The position numbers and the translations under genes were made by a program. This document shows, in pieces, positions 16,632 to 25,117 of a stretch of DNA of 64,000 nucleotides. Under the pieces are notes generated by a model that was not told where the DNA came from, searched no databases, and saw only the letters and a list, made by a program, of their open reading frames with translations. The stretch covers positions 186,001 through 250,000 of the forward strand of contig NZ_JAHKRN010000005.1 of the NCBI RefSeq assembly GCF_019396385.1, written 5' to 3'. The stretch is from Nonomuraea harbinensis. Its GTDB lineage: Bacteria; Actinomycetota; Actinomycetes; Streptosporangiales; Streptosporangiaceae. Numbering within the stretch: position 1 is the first letter of the stretch; every line of letters begins with the position of its first letter.

Positions 16632-16650
16632 TTAGGTCAGGCTTACCTTA
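16632..16650. promoter_or_regulatory. IdeR/DmdR-type iron box
   Basis: TTAGGTCAGGCTTACCTTA matches 16 of 19 positions of the DtxR/IdeR consensus TTAGGTTAGGCTAACCTAA. It lies in the divergent region between the DedA-like gene (minus) and the secreted-protein gene (plus), nearer the former. Confidence 0.7.
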
Positions 16651-16741
16651 TTTCACCTTGCAAACGACTGCCATATCGGGCTGCAAGTCGTGGTCAACCA
16701 CCTCCCAGTAGACCTGAGGGTGAGCGAAAGAGGTGGTGACC

Positions 16742-17254
16742 ATGGCGACGAGAAGCGGAGCGGTGCTGGCCAGTGGTACGGCGAACGCGGCCAAGTTCGT
16801 GGTGGCGGCCCTGGCCTTCACCGCCGCGTACGCGGGCCTGTCGGCCTACGGTATCGCGAGCTCCGCCCAGGCCCCCGCGCCGGCCGCCGTGAGCCTGTCG
16901 GCCGAGGAGACGCCGGTCACCACAGCCCTGACCGCGCGGGCGCTCGCCGCCGGCACCGTCACCGTCAGCGCGCTGCCCGCCGGGCCCGGCTGCCTGAAGC
17001 CGTACGTGGCCCGCACCCTCCTGATCAACCCGGACCCGGGCCGGACCGTCTCCTACAGCTGGAAGCTGGCCCGCTGGAGCCCGTCGGCCAAGACCTGGCG
17101 GACCTACTTCGTCGACTACTCCGGCTTCGCCGGGGCGCGCGGCACGGCCGAGTGGGAGGCCACGGTCTCCGGCAACCCCGGCTGGTATCGCGTCGAGCTG
17201 GCCGTCGAGGGCGCCAAGACCGTCAAGAGCGACCGTTTCCAGGTGAGTTGCTGA
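16742..17254 (+). CDS. Secreted or membrane-anchored protein of unknown function
   Basis: About 170 residues. A hydrophobic segment (residues 15-40, ending ASSAQA) looks like a signal peptide or anchor; the mature part has a beta-rich domain with YSWKLARWSPSAKTW, TAEWEATVSGNPGWYRVELAVEG and two Cys (about residues 83 and 170) likely to form a disulfide. ATG 16742 has AGAGG eight bases upstream; GTG 16733 is less likely. The 3' end overlaps the convergent SARP gene by 32 bp. No family recognised. Confidence 0.75.
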   Translation: MATRSGAVLASGTANAAKFVVAALAFTAAYAGLSAYGIASSAQAPAPAAVSLSAEETPVTTALTARALAAGTVTVSALPAGPGCLKPYVARTLLINPDPGRTVSYSWKLARWSPSAKTWRTYFVDYSGFAGARGTAEWEATVSGNPGWYRVELAVEGAKTVKSDRFQVSC

Positions 17255-20200
17255 CCGAGCGCTGCGCCGCCTCCACCCATCGCGGCACGCCCACCCGCCT
17301 GGCCACCTCCAGCGCCTTGAGGTAGTGGTCGCGGGCGGCCTCGGGCTGGCCCACCCGGATCGCCAGGTCGCCGAGCGTCAGCGCCACCGGCCACAGCGCC
17401 ACCACGCCGGTGCCGGCGCCCGCGACGCGGTCGGCGAACGGCTTGAGCTTGTCGTAGCAGTCGACCATCCTCTCCCGGTCGTCGAGGAGCATCCCGGCCA
17501 GCGCCCGCCACGTCATGGCGAGCTCGTACAGGAAGTCGGGCCGCACCGGCGGGCGCACCGCGGCGACGGCCTTGGCGTCGGCCAGGTGGCCCGCCGAGGC
17601 CAGCGCCAGCGCGTAGGCGTCGAGGGTCCACTTGGCGCCGCGCTGGTGGGCCTCGGCCAGCAGGTCGACCATCTCGGCGGCCCGCCCGTCGACCAGGTGG
17701 AGGCAGAACGCGGTGATCAGCGGCAGGTCCTGGCGGCCCTCCAGCATGCCCGCCCTGGCGGTCAGCCGGGCCGCGTCGCGGTAGGCGTGCTCGGCCGCCG
17801 GGTAGTCGCCGGCGATCATGCGCCGCAGCCCGACGTACCACGCGTGCACCGCGGCGGGAGCCGGCAGGTCGTACTGGCGGGCCAGTTGGTCGGCCGCCGC
17901 GGCGTGCTCGTCGGCCGCCGCGAACTCGCCGCGCGCGGCCGCGCACTCCAGCAGCACCAGGTGGGCCAGCGCCTGGGTGGCGATCTGCCCCGAACGCTGG
18001 GCGACCTGCAGCAGCTCACGGCCGATGCTCTCGCGGGTGTCGACCGCGGGGATGTCGTAGGACTGCCGCAGCCGCGCGCTCAGCGCGACCGCGATCAGCG
18101 CCGGGTCGCCGCTCTGCCGGGCCACCTCCAGCGCCTCCAGCGACGCCTGGCGGCCCCGCTCGGGCGAGGAGGAGCCCTCCAGTTCCAGCGCCAGCGTGGT
18201 GAGCAGGCTGGCGCGCAGCGACTGCTCGCCCTCCGGCAGCTCCGACAGCGCCCGCTCGGTGATGTCGACGATCTCCCAGGCGGTGCGGGTGAAGTCGCGG
18301 GCCATGCCCTTGTGCGGCACCGCCAGCGACGCGGCCACCCGGGCCGTCAGCTCCAGGTCGCCGAGCGGCAGCGCGGCGTCCATCGCCTCGCGCCGCAGCA
18401 CCCGGGCCGCCGTCATGTCGCCGCACAGCGCCAGCGCCTTGATGCGGCGCAGCATGAGCTGCAGGCGCTGCTTGGTGTCGCCGCCGGTGCGGTCGAACGC
18501 GGCGATGGCCTGCTCCCACAGCGTGGCCGCCTCGCGGTGGGCGAAGCGCCGCTCGGCCTGCTCGGCCGCCAGCCCGGCGTAGTGGACCGCCTTGTCGGCG
18601 GCGTCGGCCAGGTAGTAGTGATGGGCCAGCGCCGCCACGTCGGACGGGGCGCGCCGCTCGATCACCGCCGCCACGGCGGCGTGCAGCCGGGTGCGGCGCA
18701 GCCGCGAGGCGTCGGAGTAGATCGTGTCGCGCACCAAGTCGTGGTCGAACCGGAGCATGCCGGGGCCCGGCTCGGTCACCAGCCCCGCCAGCAGCGCGGC
18801 CTCGACCGCCTCGACCACCGCGTCCTCGTCGCCGGCCACGTCGACCAGCACGTCCACGTCCACGTCGCGGCCGATCACCGCGGCCTGCAGCAGGATCTGC
18901 TGCGCCCCGGCGGGCAGCCGGGAGATGCGCCGCCGCAGCACGTCGCGCACCCCGGACGGCACCTGCGACAGCACCTCCGCCGCGCTGGCCCGGTCGGCCG
19001 CGCCCTCGGCGTCGAGCAGGCGTACGGTCTCGCGCACGAAGAACGGGTTGCCCGCGGTGCGCTCCACGATCGACTCGACCGCGTCGTCCTCGATCTCGCG
19101 CACGCAGGTGGCGCGCACGAGCTGCGCCACGGCCTTCGGGTCGAGCCCGGACAGGCTCACCCGCAGCGGCCCGAGCCGGGCCAGGGCGGCGAGCACGTCG
19201 GCCTGGTTGTCGTCGAGCTCGCTCTCACGGCAGGTGACCACGAGCAGCACCCGGCTGGTGGCCAGCAGGCTGGGCAGCGCGCGCAGCAGCGCGAGCGTCT
19301 GGTCGTCGGCCCAGTGGAGGTCCTCCAGCGTGAGCAGCACGGGCGAGCGGCTCGCCACGCCCGCCAGGTAGCCGCCGACGGCGCGGTGCAGCCGGAAGCC
19401 GCCCGACACCTCGTCGTCGTCGGGGTCGGGGGCGGCGTCGTCGAGCAGCGGCGCGAGTAACTGGGCGTACTCGCCCGCGCCGGTCACGCGGACCAGCGTG
19501 CGCAGGATCTCCACCCAGGCCCAGCCTGGCGGGGTGGCGCTGGAGTCGGGGCAGGCGCCCGACGAGGTCATCCAGCCGTCGGCGGTGAGCCTGCCCTGGA
19601 GCTGGCGGAGCAGCGTGGTCTTGCCGGCGCCGGCGACGCCGGTGACGATCGCCACCTGGAAGCGGCCGGTGCGGGCGGCGGCCGTGGTCAGCCTGGACAG
19701 CTCGGCGTCGCGGCCGACGAACGGCTCAGGCTCCAGCGGCGGTGGCTCGACGGGCGTGGCCGGGCGGGGCGGCCAGGTGTCGGCCGCCGGGACCGGCCTG
19801 GACGGGCGCGGCGGCGGGGTCAGGTCGAGCTCGGGCGACTGGGCCAGGATGTCGGACTCCAGCTTGCGCAGCGCCGGGCCGGGGTCGATGCCCAGCTCGT
19901 CGGCGAGGATGCCGCGCGCCCTGCGCAGCGCGGCCAGCGCGTCGCCCTGCCTGCCGCAGCGGTAGAGGCCGAGCGCCAGCAGCCGCCAGCCCTCCTCGCG
20001 CAGCGGGTGTTCGGTGGTCAGCGCCTCCAGGTCGGGCACGGTCTCGGAGGGCAGGCCCAGGCGCAGGCCGGTGTCGGCGTGCCGCTCGCGGGCCACCAGC
20101 CGCAGCTCGGCGAGCCGGTTGACCTCGGCCTCGGCCCACGTCTGGTCGGCGAAGTCGGAATAGGGGGTGCCGCGCCACAGGCCGAGCGACTTCTCCAGCC

Positions 20201-20600
20201 GGCCGCGCGCCGACTGGGGGTCGCCCTCCTCCAGGTGCTCGCCCGCCGCGCGCACGAGCTGCTCGAACCGCAGCGCGTCGACCTGGTCGGGCGCCACCCG
20301 CAGCGCGTAGCCGGAGGCCACCGTCACCAGCAGCCGGTTGGGCCCGCCGCGCGGGCGGCCGGGCTCCAGCACGCGGCGCAGCCGCGAGATGTAGACCTGC
20401 AGGCCGGACTGGGCGCCCTTGGCCGTGTCGTCGTCCCACAGGTCGTAGAGCAGGGTGTCAACGGGCACGACCTGACCCCTGGCCACGAGGAGCCGGGCGA
20501 GGACGGCCCGCTGCCGCAACCCGCCGAGGTCGAGTTCGTCGTCGTGTGCGTACGCCTCGACTGGCCCCAGAACTCGGAACGCCACCATTTCAGCCGCCAC
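17223..20600 (-). CDS. AfsR/SARP-type regulator with AAA ATPase and TPR-like domains
   Basis: A 1125-residue transcriptional activator. Residues 5-100 are an OmpR-like winged helix (RVLGPVEA start), 100-245 the bacterial transcriptional activation domain, a Pro-rich linker around 265-290 follows, then an ATPase with Walker A GVAGAGKTT (near residue 320), a Walker B-like VLLTLEDLHWADD, and a long helical TPR/LuxR-like C-terminus. Such regulators control antibiotic and developmental genes in actinomycetes. ATG 20588 (MVAFRVLG) is an equally good start. No biosynthetic cluster is present in this window, so targets are unknown; it overlaps the convergent secreted protein gene. Confidence 0.93.
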   Translation of the reverse strand: MAAEMVAFRVLGPVEAYAHDDELDLGGLRQRAVLARLLVARGQVVPVDTLLYDLWDDDTAKGAQSGLQVYISRLRRVLEPGRPRGGPNRLLVTVASGYALRVAPDQVDALRFEQLVRAAGEHLEEGDPQSARGRLEKSLGLWRGTPYSDFADQTWAEAEVNRLAELRLVARERHADTGLRLGLPSETVPDLEALTTEHPLREEGWRLLALGLYRCGRQGDALAALRRARGILADELGIDPGPALRKLESDILAQSPELDLTPPPRPSRPVPAADTWPPRPATPVEPPPLEPEPFVGRDAELSRLTTAAARTGRFQVAIVTGVAGAGKTTLLRQLQGRLTADGWMTSSGACPDSSATPPGWAWVEILRTLVRVTGAGEYAQLLAPLLDDAAPDPDDDEVSGGFRLHRAVGGYLAGVASRSPVLLTLEDLHWADDQTLALLRALPSLLATSRVLLVVTCRESELDDNQADVLAALARLGPLRVSLSGLDPKAVAQLVRATCVREIEDDAVESIVERTAGNPFFVRETVRLLDAEGAADRASAAEVLSQVPSGVRDVLRRRISRLPAGAQQILLQAAVIGRDVDVDVLVDVAGDEDAVVEAVEAALLAGLVTEPGPGMLRFDHDLVRDTIYSDASRLRRTRLHAAVAAVIERRAPSDVAALAHHYYLADAADKAVHYAGLAAEQAERRFAHREAATLWEQAIAAFDRTGGDTKQRLQLMLRRIKALALCGDMTAARVLRREAMDAALPLGDLELTARVAASLAVPHKGMARDFTRTAWEIVDITERALSELPEGEQSLRASLLTTLALELEGSSSPERGRQASLEALEVARQSGDPALIAVALSARLRQSYDIPAVDTRESIGRELLQVAQRSGQIATQALAHLVLLECAAARGEFAAADEHAAAADQLARQYDLPAPAAVHAWYVGLRRMIAGDYPAAEHAYRDAARLTARAGMLEGRQDLPLITAFCLHLVDGRAAEMVDLLAEAHQRGAKWTLDAYALALASAGHLADAKAVAAVRPPVRPDFLYELAMTWRALAGMLLDDRERMVDCYDKLKPFADRVAGAGTGVVALWPVALTLGDLAIRVGQPEAARDHYLKALEVARRVGVPRWVEAAQRSVSNSPGNGRS

Positions 20601-20666
20601 GCTATGCGGGCTTCCGAATCACGCACAAGGCCCGGGGTTGATAATCGAGCGTTATGTTTCTGATCG

Positions 20667-21728
20667 TCACCTGGGGGCCTTCGAGATCGTGGACGGGGGC
20701 TCCGCGGCGGCGCCACGCCTGTCGCGCCTGCGCAGAAGCGCCCACGCCCCGAGCGCGAGGCCACCGAACGGGATCTCGATAGTGTAAGTCCAGAAGCCGA
20801 AAAGCAGTGCGGCGGCCGTCGCGGGAGCGAGCGGCACGCCGAACGCGCTGGTGAGCAGCACCACCACGCCCGCCTCCATGATGCCCGCCCCGCTGGGCGT
20901 GATCAGCGCGGTCGTCAGCACCCGCGACAGCGCGAAGACCGCGATCGACTCGGCCGGGCCCGGATAGGCGCCGGTGGCGACGAGGCAGGCCACCATGATC
21001 GCCCCCTGCAGGACCAGGAACGCGACCATGCCCGCGGTCAACGGCGGCCACCGGGTCCTGATGACGTCCGCGGTGTCGGCCCGCAGCCGGTGGAACGCCT
21101 CCGACGGCCGCACCCGCAGCCGGATCAGCCGTACGAGGGAGTCGAGACCCCGGCCCAGCACGGCCGCGGCGCGGTCCCAGTAGAGCGCCACGGCCACCAC
21201 CGTGACGAGGACCAGGATCGACACCGCGCCCGCCCAGCCCGCGTTGGCCACCGTCGGGTTGGGCACCCGGCCCGCGATCAGCAGCGCGATGATGCCGACG
21301 GCCGGCAGGACGAACCTGAACAGGGTGTTCCACACGCCGCTGACCAGCGTCATGACCACGATCGAGCGGCTGTGGAAGCCCCACCCCCTGGCCATCGCGA
21401 ACGTCAGCGCCACCCCGGCGGCGCCGCCGAACGGCAGCAGGTTGCTCACCGCGCTGCCCGCCGCGTTGAGCGTGAGCGCCTGCAGGCGCCCCAGCCCCGG
21501 CAGGGATCCCGTCAGCACGAACGTGTACGCCAGCAGGCTGAGCAGCCACAGCCCGGTCATCAGCGCGATGGTGCCGGCGCCGAGCGAGCCGAAGACGGCC
21601 CAGATCTCCCGCCACGAGACGTGCTTGCCGGTCAGGGTGTGCACGATCTGCGGCAGGTAGACCACGAGCACCACTGCCAGGCCCAGCGAGAGGGCGGACA
21701 GCGTGATCTGCAGCCACTTGTTCTTCAT
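20667..21728 (-). CDS. Lysylphosphatidylglycerol synthase TM-region-like (flippase-type) protein
   Basis: A 353-residue polytopic protein matching the UPF0104/LPG_synthase_TM family: NAAGSAVSNLLPFGGAAGVALTF and the PSGAGIMEAGVVVLL motif near residue 275 are typical. About eight membrane helices. It lacks the catalytic aminoacyl-transfer domain, so it probably flips or stabilises a lipid-linked substrate rather than synthesising lysyl-PG. The gene follows the PIG-L deacetylase by 49 bp on the same strand and is probably co-transcribed with it. Confidence 0.88.
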   Translation of the reverse strand: MKNKWLQITLSALSLGLAVVLVVYLPQIVHTLTGKHVSWREIWAVFGSLGAGTIALMTGLWLLSLLAYTFVLTGSLPGLGRLQALTLNAAGSAVSNLLPFGGAAGVALTFAMARGWGFHSRSIVVMTLVSGVWNTLFRFVLPAVGIIALLIAGRVPNPTVANAGWAGAVSILVLVTVVAVALYWDRAAAVLGRGLDSLVRLIRLRVRPSEAFHRLRADTADVIRTRWPPLTAGMVAFLVLQGAIMVACLVATGAYPGPAESIAVFALSRVLTTALITPSGAGIMEAGVVVLLTSAFGVPLAPATAAALLFGFWTYTIEIPFGGLALGAWALLRRRDRRGAAAEPPSTISKAPR

Positions 21729-21777
21729 CGGCTCCCAGTCTGGCGGCTGCGCGGCGTGGCCGGGTCCATCTGGGGGA

Positions 21778-22596
21778 CTATTTCGGCCCCGGGTCGAAGG
21801 GATGACGCACCCGGGTGCCCGGCGGCAGGTCGCGCCGGACGTACCACTCGGTGCCGAAGACCAGGCGGTAGAGCGGGCCAGGCACCTTGAGCATCACGGC
21901 GAGCGTGCGGTCGCTGTCGCCGCCGGAGGCCTGGGACACGTGCGCGGCCATCGCGGCCCGCTTCTGCCGCGCGTAGCGGCGCACGTTGACCCGGTGGGTG
22001 ATGGTGTCGCCCGCCGAGTAGGCGCTCTCGAAGGTGCGCACGTCGAACTCCGGCGGGAACCGGTAGACCTTGCCCGCCATCCGCAGCAGCCGCAGCAGCG
22101 GGTCGCGGTTGACCGTGGCCTCCAGGACGATCGGCGTGCCGGCGATCTCCGCCGCCCGCCTGCCCACCCGGTGGACCTGCACGTGGTCGGGGTGGCCGTA
22201 GCCGCCGGCGGGGTCGTAGATGGTGAGCAGGTCGGCCTCCTCCTCGCGGAGGATCGCGGCGAGCGCGCCGGCGGCCTTCTCGGTGTCGGCGTCGATGAAC
22301 GCGTTGTCGGGGCGCTCGTCGGCGACGCCGCCCTGCGGGCTCAGCCCCGAGTCGCCGTAGCCCAGGCACTCCACGCGGGCGCAGCCGAGCACCGCGGCCG
22401 ACTGGTAGAGCTCTTTCATCCGGGTCTCGCCGAGCGCCTCGCCGGGATCCATGTCGGCCAGGCCGCGCTCGCCGGCGGTGGCCACCACGAGCACCACGCG
22501 GTGCCCCTCGGCCGCCAGCATCGCCATCGTGCCCGCCGTCAGCAGGGCCTCGTCGTCGGGGTGGGCGTGGAAGAAGACTGCGGTACGTGGAGGCAC
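21778..22596 (-). CDS. PIG-L (LmbE)-family zinc deacetylase
   Basis: A 272-residue N-acetylglucosaminyl deacetylase-like protein. AHPDDE (residues 10-15) supplies two zinc ligands and the catalytic Asp, and GHPDHVQVH near 128 supplies the third. Homologues act on mycothiol precursors, GlcNAc-PI or antibiotic sugars. GTG 22596 is chosen since the family starts a few residues before AHPDDE, and a TAATCT -10 lies exactly 7 bp upstream. It is divergent from a GT4 glycosyltransferase, a gene partnership that parallels MshB/MshA, although this GT is shorter than MshA. Confidence 0.9.
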   Translation of the reverse strand: MPPRTAVFFHAHPDDEALLTAGTMAMLAAEGHRVVLVVATAGERGLADMDPGEALGETRMKELYQSAAVLGCARVECLGYGDSGLSPQGGVADERPDNAFIDADTEKAAGALAAILREEEADLLTIYDPAGGYGHPDHVQVHRVGRRAAEIAGTPIVLEATVNRDPLLRLLRMAGKVYRFPPEFDVRTFESAYSAGDTITHRVNVRRYARQKRAAMAAHVSQASGGDSDRTLAVMLKVPGPLYRLVFGTEWYVRRDLPPGTRVRHPFDPGPK

Positions 22597-22600
22597 AGGC

Positions 22601-22616
22601 CCCAGATTAGTCTGGG
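22601..22616. promoter_or_regulatory. Symmetric bidirectional leaderless promoter
   Basis: CCCAGATTAGTCTGGG is an inverted repeat centred in the 24 bp between two divergent GTG starts. The plus strand reads TAGTCT (22608-22613) seven bases before GTG 22621; the minus strand reads TAATCT (22609-22604) seven bases before GTG 22596. Both match the actinobacterial TANNNT -10, so both mRNAs could start at the start codon and the two -10 boxes overlap. Confidence 0.6.
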
Positions 22617-22620
22617 AGAG

Positions 22621-23727
22621 GTGCGGATCTTTCACGTGAGCGACTGTTACCTCCCGCGGCTCGGGGGCATCGAGGTGCAGGTCGCCGATCTCGTGCGGAT
22701 GCAGCGCGAGTCCGGCCACGCCGTCGAGGTGGCCACCGCCACCCGGGGGGAGCCGCTCGACGGGGTGCACCGCGTCGCCGCCAGGATGCCGTTCGACCTG
22801 CCGGTCCACCCGCGCGGGGTGAGCCATCTCACCAGACGGCTGGCGTTGTCCAGGCCCGACGTGGTGCACGTGCACATGGGGGCGGTCTCGCCGTTCGCGT
22901 GGATGGGGGTGCGCGCCGCGGTGCGCCGCGGGCTGCCGTGCGTGGTGACCGTCCACAGCATGTGGGACCCCGTCACGCGGGCCCTCTACCGCCTTCTGGG
23001 GCTCGTGTACGGGTGGCAGCGGTGGGGACTGGTGGCCACCACGGTCAGCAACGCGGCGGCTGTGCCGATCCGGCGGGTGGCCGGGCCGGGGGTGCCGGTG
23101 CGGGTGGTGTCCAACGGCCTCGACCTGTCCGGCTGGCGGCTCTTTCCCGGAGGCGGCGGGCCCGAGCCGCGTGACGAGGTTCACGTGGTGGCGGTCGGCC
23201 GGCTGGCCCCCCGCAAGCAGCCGGTGGGCCTGCTGCGGATCCTGGAGAAGGCGAGGGCGCGGGTGCCCGCGGCGATCCCGCTGCGCGCCACGGTGGTCGG
23301 CGACGGCCCGGCCAGGCCGGCCATGGAGCGCTATCTGGCCAGGCACGGCATGAGCGGGTGGGTGTCGCTGCCCGGCCGCTACAGCAGGGAGCGCATCGCG
23401 AAGGTGCTGGAGTCGGCCGACGTGTTCGTGGCGCCGGCGCCGCGCGAGTCGTTCGGCATCGCCGCGCTGGAGGCCAGGACCGCCGGGCTGCCGGTGGTCG
23501 CGCGGACGCAGAGCGGGGTGGCCGACTTCGTCGAGCACGGCACGGAGGGCCTGCTCGGCCGCGATCCCGGCGCGGTGGCCGAGGCCGTGGCGCGGCTCTG
23601 CGAGGACCGCGGGCTGCGGGAGCGGATCACCCGCCACAACCGGGCCAACCCGCCCGCGGCGGGCTCCTGGCCCACGGTGCTCGCCGGCTTCGACCGGGCG
23701 TACGCGGAAGCGGCCGGCCGCGCCTGA
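22621..23727 (+). CDS. GT4-family glycosyltransferase
   Basis: A 368-residue retaining glycosyltransferase of GT-B fold. The N-terminus MRIFHVSDCYLPRLGGIEVQV has the Gly-rich acceptor loop, HVHMGAVSPF follows, and the C-terminal nucleotide-sugar site shows VAVGRLAPRKQ, the PGRYSRERIAKVLESADVFVAPAPRESFGIAALEA segment with the conserved E-x7-E. The GTG start is fixed by the canonical N-terminus. It is divergent from the PIG-L deacetylase and shares its promoter region, so both may act on one glycolipid or thiol-glycoside. Confidence 0.92.
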   Translation: MRIFHVSDCYLPRLGGIEVQVADLVRMQRESGHAVEVATATRGEPLDGVHRVAARMPFDLPVHPRGVSHLTRRLALSRPDVVHVHMGAVSPFAWMGVRAAVRRGLPCVVTVHSMWDPVTRALYRLLGLVYGWQRWGLVATTVSNAAAVPIRRVAGPGVPVRVVSNGLDLSGWRLFPGGGGPEPRDEVHVVAVGRLAPRKQPVGLLRILEKARARVPAAIPLRATVVGDGPARPAMERYLARHGMSGWVSLPGRYSRERIAKVLESADVFVAPAPRESFGIAALEARTAGLPVVARTQSGVADFVEHGTEGLLGRDPGAVAEAVARLCEDRGLRERITRHNRANPPAAGSWPTVLAGFDRAYAEAAGRA

Positions 23728-23746
23728 AGGGTGTTATCTTGTTACC

Positions 23747-23989
23747 GTGGTACCAACTGAGCGGACGCAGACCGGCCTGAGAGTGGAGAAGAACCTGTTG
23801 AAGGTCCTCAAGGGGCTGGCCGAATACCTCGACATGTCACTCGGCGACCTGGTCGAGGGCATCACGCTGCACGCCTTCGAAGGCCGCGCGCCGTTCTCCG
23901 ACGAGACCCTCGGCAAGATCGCCCAGCTCAAGTCCGTCTACGGTCTGACGCTCACCGCCGACGACGCCCACAAGCTGGTCGACCGGTGA
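23747..23989 (+). CDS. Small 80-residue protein, possibly ribbon-helix-helix-like
   Basis: The protein reads TGLRVEKNLLKVLKGLAEYLDMSLGDLVEGITLHAFEG at residues 9-45, a short strand and two helices like RHH or antitoxin-type small regulators, and ends in a second helical part. The start is GTG 23747 with TATCTT at 23735-23740 seven bases upstream, consistent with a leaderless mRNA. It overlaps the SRPBCC gene by 4 bases (GTGA). Similar small genes often precede SRPBCC genes in actinobacteria, but the function is unknown. Confidence 0.75.
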   Translation: MVPTERTQTGLRVEKNLLKVLKGLAEYLDMSLGDLVEGITLHAFEGRAPFSDETLGKIAQLKSVYGLTLTADDAHKLVDR

Positions 23990-24447
23990 GCGACGGGCAC
24001 TGCACGCTGACCGGGCACGTGCCGGTCCCGCTGCCGCCGCCGGAGGCGCTGCGCCTGTTCACCCCGCGGGGCGAGGAGGAGTGGATCAAGGGCTGGCGGC
24101 CCCGCTTCCCCGTCCCCGCCCCCGACGACTCGCGGCCCGGCACCGTCTTCGAGACCGACTCCCACGGCGAGCGCACGATCTGGGTGGTGGCCGACCGGCA
24201 GGAGGGCCACCGCATCAGCTACGCGAGGGTGACCCCCGGCTCGCGGGCCGGCACGGTGACGGTCACCGCCGTCGACGACGGTCACGGCGGCACGACGGTC
24301 GAGGTCACGTACGAGCTGACGGCGCTGTCCCCGCAGGGGGCCCGCGAGCTGCGCGGGTTCGCCGACGGCTACGCGGACTTCCTCGGGTCATGGGAGCGGG
24401 CGATAGCCGCCCGGCTCGCCTCTCCCAACGCGGCCACCCCTACGTGA
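23986..24447 (+). CDS. SRPBCC-family (START-like) protein
   Basis: A 153-residue protein with the helix-grip pattern: VPVPLPPPEALRLFTPRGEEEWIKGWRP, GTVFETDS, TIWVVADRQ, and a long C-terminal helix GFADGYADFLGSWERAIAARL. Proteins of this fold bind hydrophobic ligands; no catalytic residues are evident. It is translationally coupled to the preceding 80-residue protein and followed by a strong bidirectional hairpin terminator. Confidence 0.8.
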   Translation: MSDGHCTLTGHVPVPLPPPEALRLFTPRGEEEWIKGWRPRFPVPAPDDSRPGTVFETDSHGERTIWVVADRQEGHRISYARVTPGSRAGTVTVTAVDDGHGGTTVEVTYELTALSPQGARELRGFADGYADFLGSWERAIAARLASPNAATPT

Positions 24448-24452
24448 CGCGA

Positions 24453-24479
24453 CCGGGGGCGGTCGGCGACTGCCCCCGG
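24453..24479. terminator. Bidirectional hairpin between convergent genes
   Basis: CCGGGGGC (24453-24460) pairs with GCCCCCGG (24472-24479), and the inner bases GTC/GAC extend the stem. It lies between the stops of the SRPBCC gene (plus) and the lipoprotein gene (minus) and could end both transcripts; there is no T tract. Confidence 0.6.
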
Positions 24480-24492
24480 AACCGTTCTCTGG

Positions 24493-24876
24493 TCAGCTGC
24501 AGGCCTGCTGGATCTTGGTGATGAAGCCCTGCAGCTTGCTGACCGACTCCATCGAGCCCGCCGGGTCGGAGCCGTCGATCTTGATGCCTTCCAGGCCGGT
24601 GGCGAGGTCGTTGAGCGCGGCGCCGACCTCCCCGTCGTAGTTGCCGGCCAGCGTCTTCACCTTGGCGCCGGCCTCCTTGCCCGCGGTCTCCAGCGCCTTC
24701 GGGTCCGTCGCGGCCGTCGCGGCCGTGGTGTTGAACTCGTTCATGATCGTGGTGACTTCCGCGGCGGCGGTGTTGCAGTCGACCGCCTGGCTCAGGGCGC
24801 CGCAGCCGGTGATCGTCATACCTGCGAACGCGAACGTCGCGACCGCGAGGGCCAGGCGACGGCGAGGGGGTGTCAT
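24493..24876 (-). CDS. Small lipoprotein of unknown function
   Basis: A 127-residue protein with a lipoprotein signal: basic N-terminus MTPPRRRLAL, hydrophobic core and lipobox ITGC with the acylated Cys near residue 25. The mature part is Ala-rich and predicted helical, with Cys at about 34 and 126 that could pair. No family was recognised; helical lipoproteins of this type are common in actinomycetes. Confidence 0.8.
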   Translation of the reverse strand: MTPPRRRLALAVATFAFAGMTITGCGALSQAVDCNTAAAEVTTIMNEFNTTAATAATDPKALETAGKEAGAKVKTLAGNYDGEVGAALNDLATGLEGIKIDGSDPAGSMESVSKLQGFITKIQQACS

Positions 24877-25040
24877 GGTTGTGCCTTTCGTAGGTTCAGG
24901 GACGAACGGACAGTAGAAGCGCGTTCTTGACGGTCGCTTGCACCGCGCTAACGACCGCGCTAACGATCACGGTGACAGCAGGTGGCCAGCCGGGGTGGAA
25001 CGCCGTGACCAGCCCCGGCGCGCGCCGCCCCGGAGGCCTC

Positions 25041-25103
25041 TTGACACGCCCTCAGGCCGACCCGAATATGTCGCATATAGAGCAACTCGGTGCGTATTAC
25101 GCA
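25041..25103 (+). promoter_or_regulatory. Promoter with two palindromic operators before the Rieske gene
   Basis: TTGACA (25041-25046), 17 bp, then GAATAT (25064-25069) form a sigma-70 promoter. ATATGTCGCATAT (25066-25078) is a perfect inverted repeat over the -10/start region, and TGCGTATTACGCA (25091-25103) is another just before the AAGGAG ribosome site. This suggests tight repression by one or two regulators not in the window. The preceding 160 bp show nothing else. Confidence 0.6.
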
Positions 25104-25117
25104 ACAAGGAGTGTCCC

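Noticed and set aside
17325..19460. A 711-codon open frame antisense to the SARP regulator
   Set aside because: It is a mirror of a highly GC-biased gene: composition is repetitive Arg/Gly/Gln/His with no domain, while the opposite strand encodes a full AfsR-type protein.
21703..22620. N-terminal extension of the glycosyltransferase ORF
   Set aside because: It mirrors the PIG-L gene on the other strand; the canonical GT4 N-terminus begins at GTG 22621.
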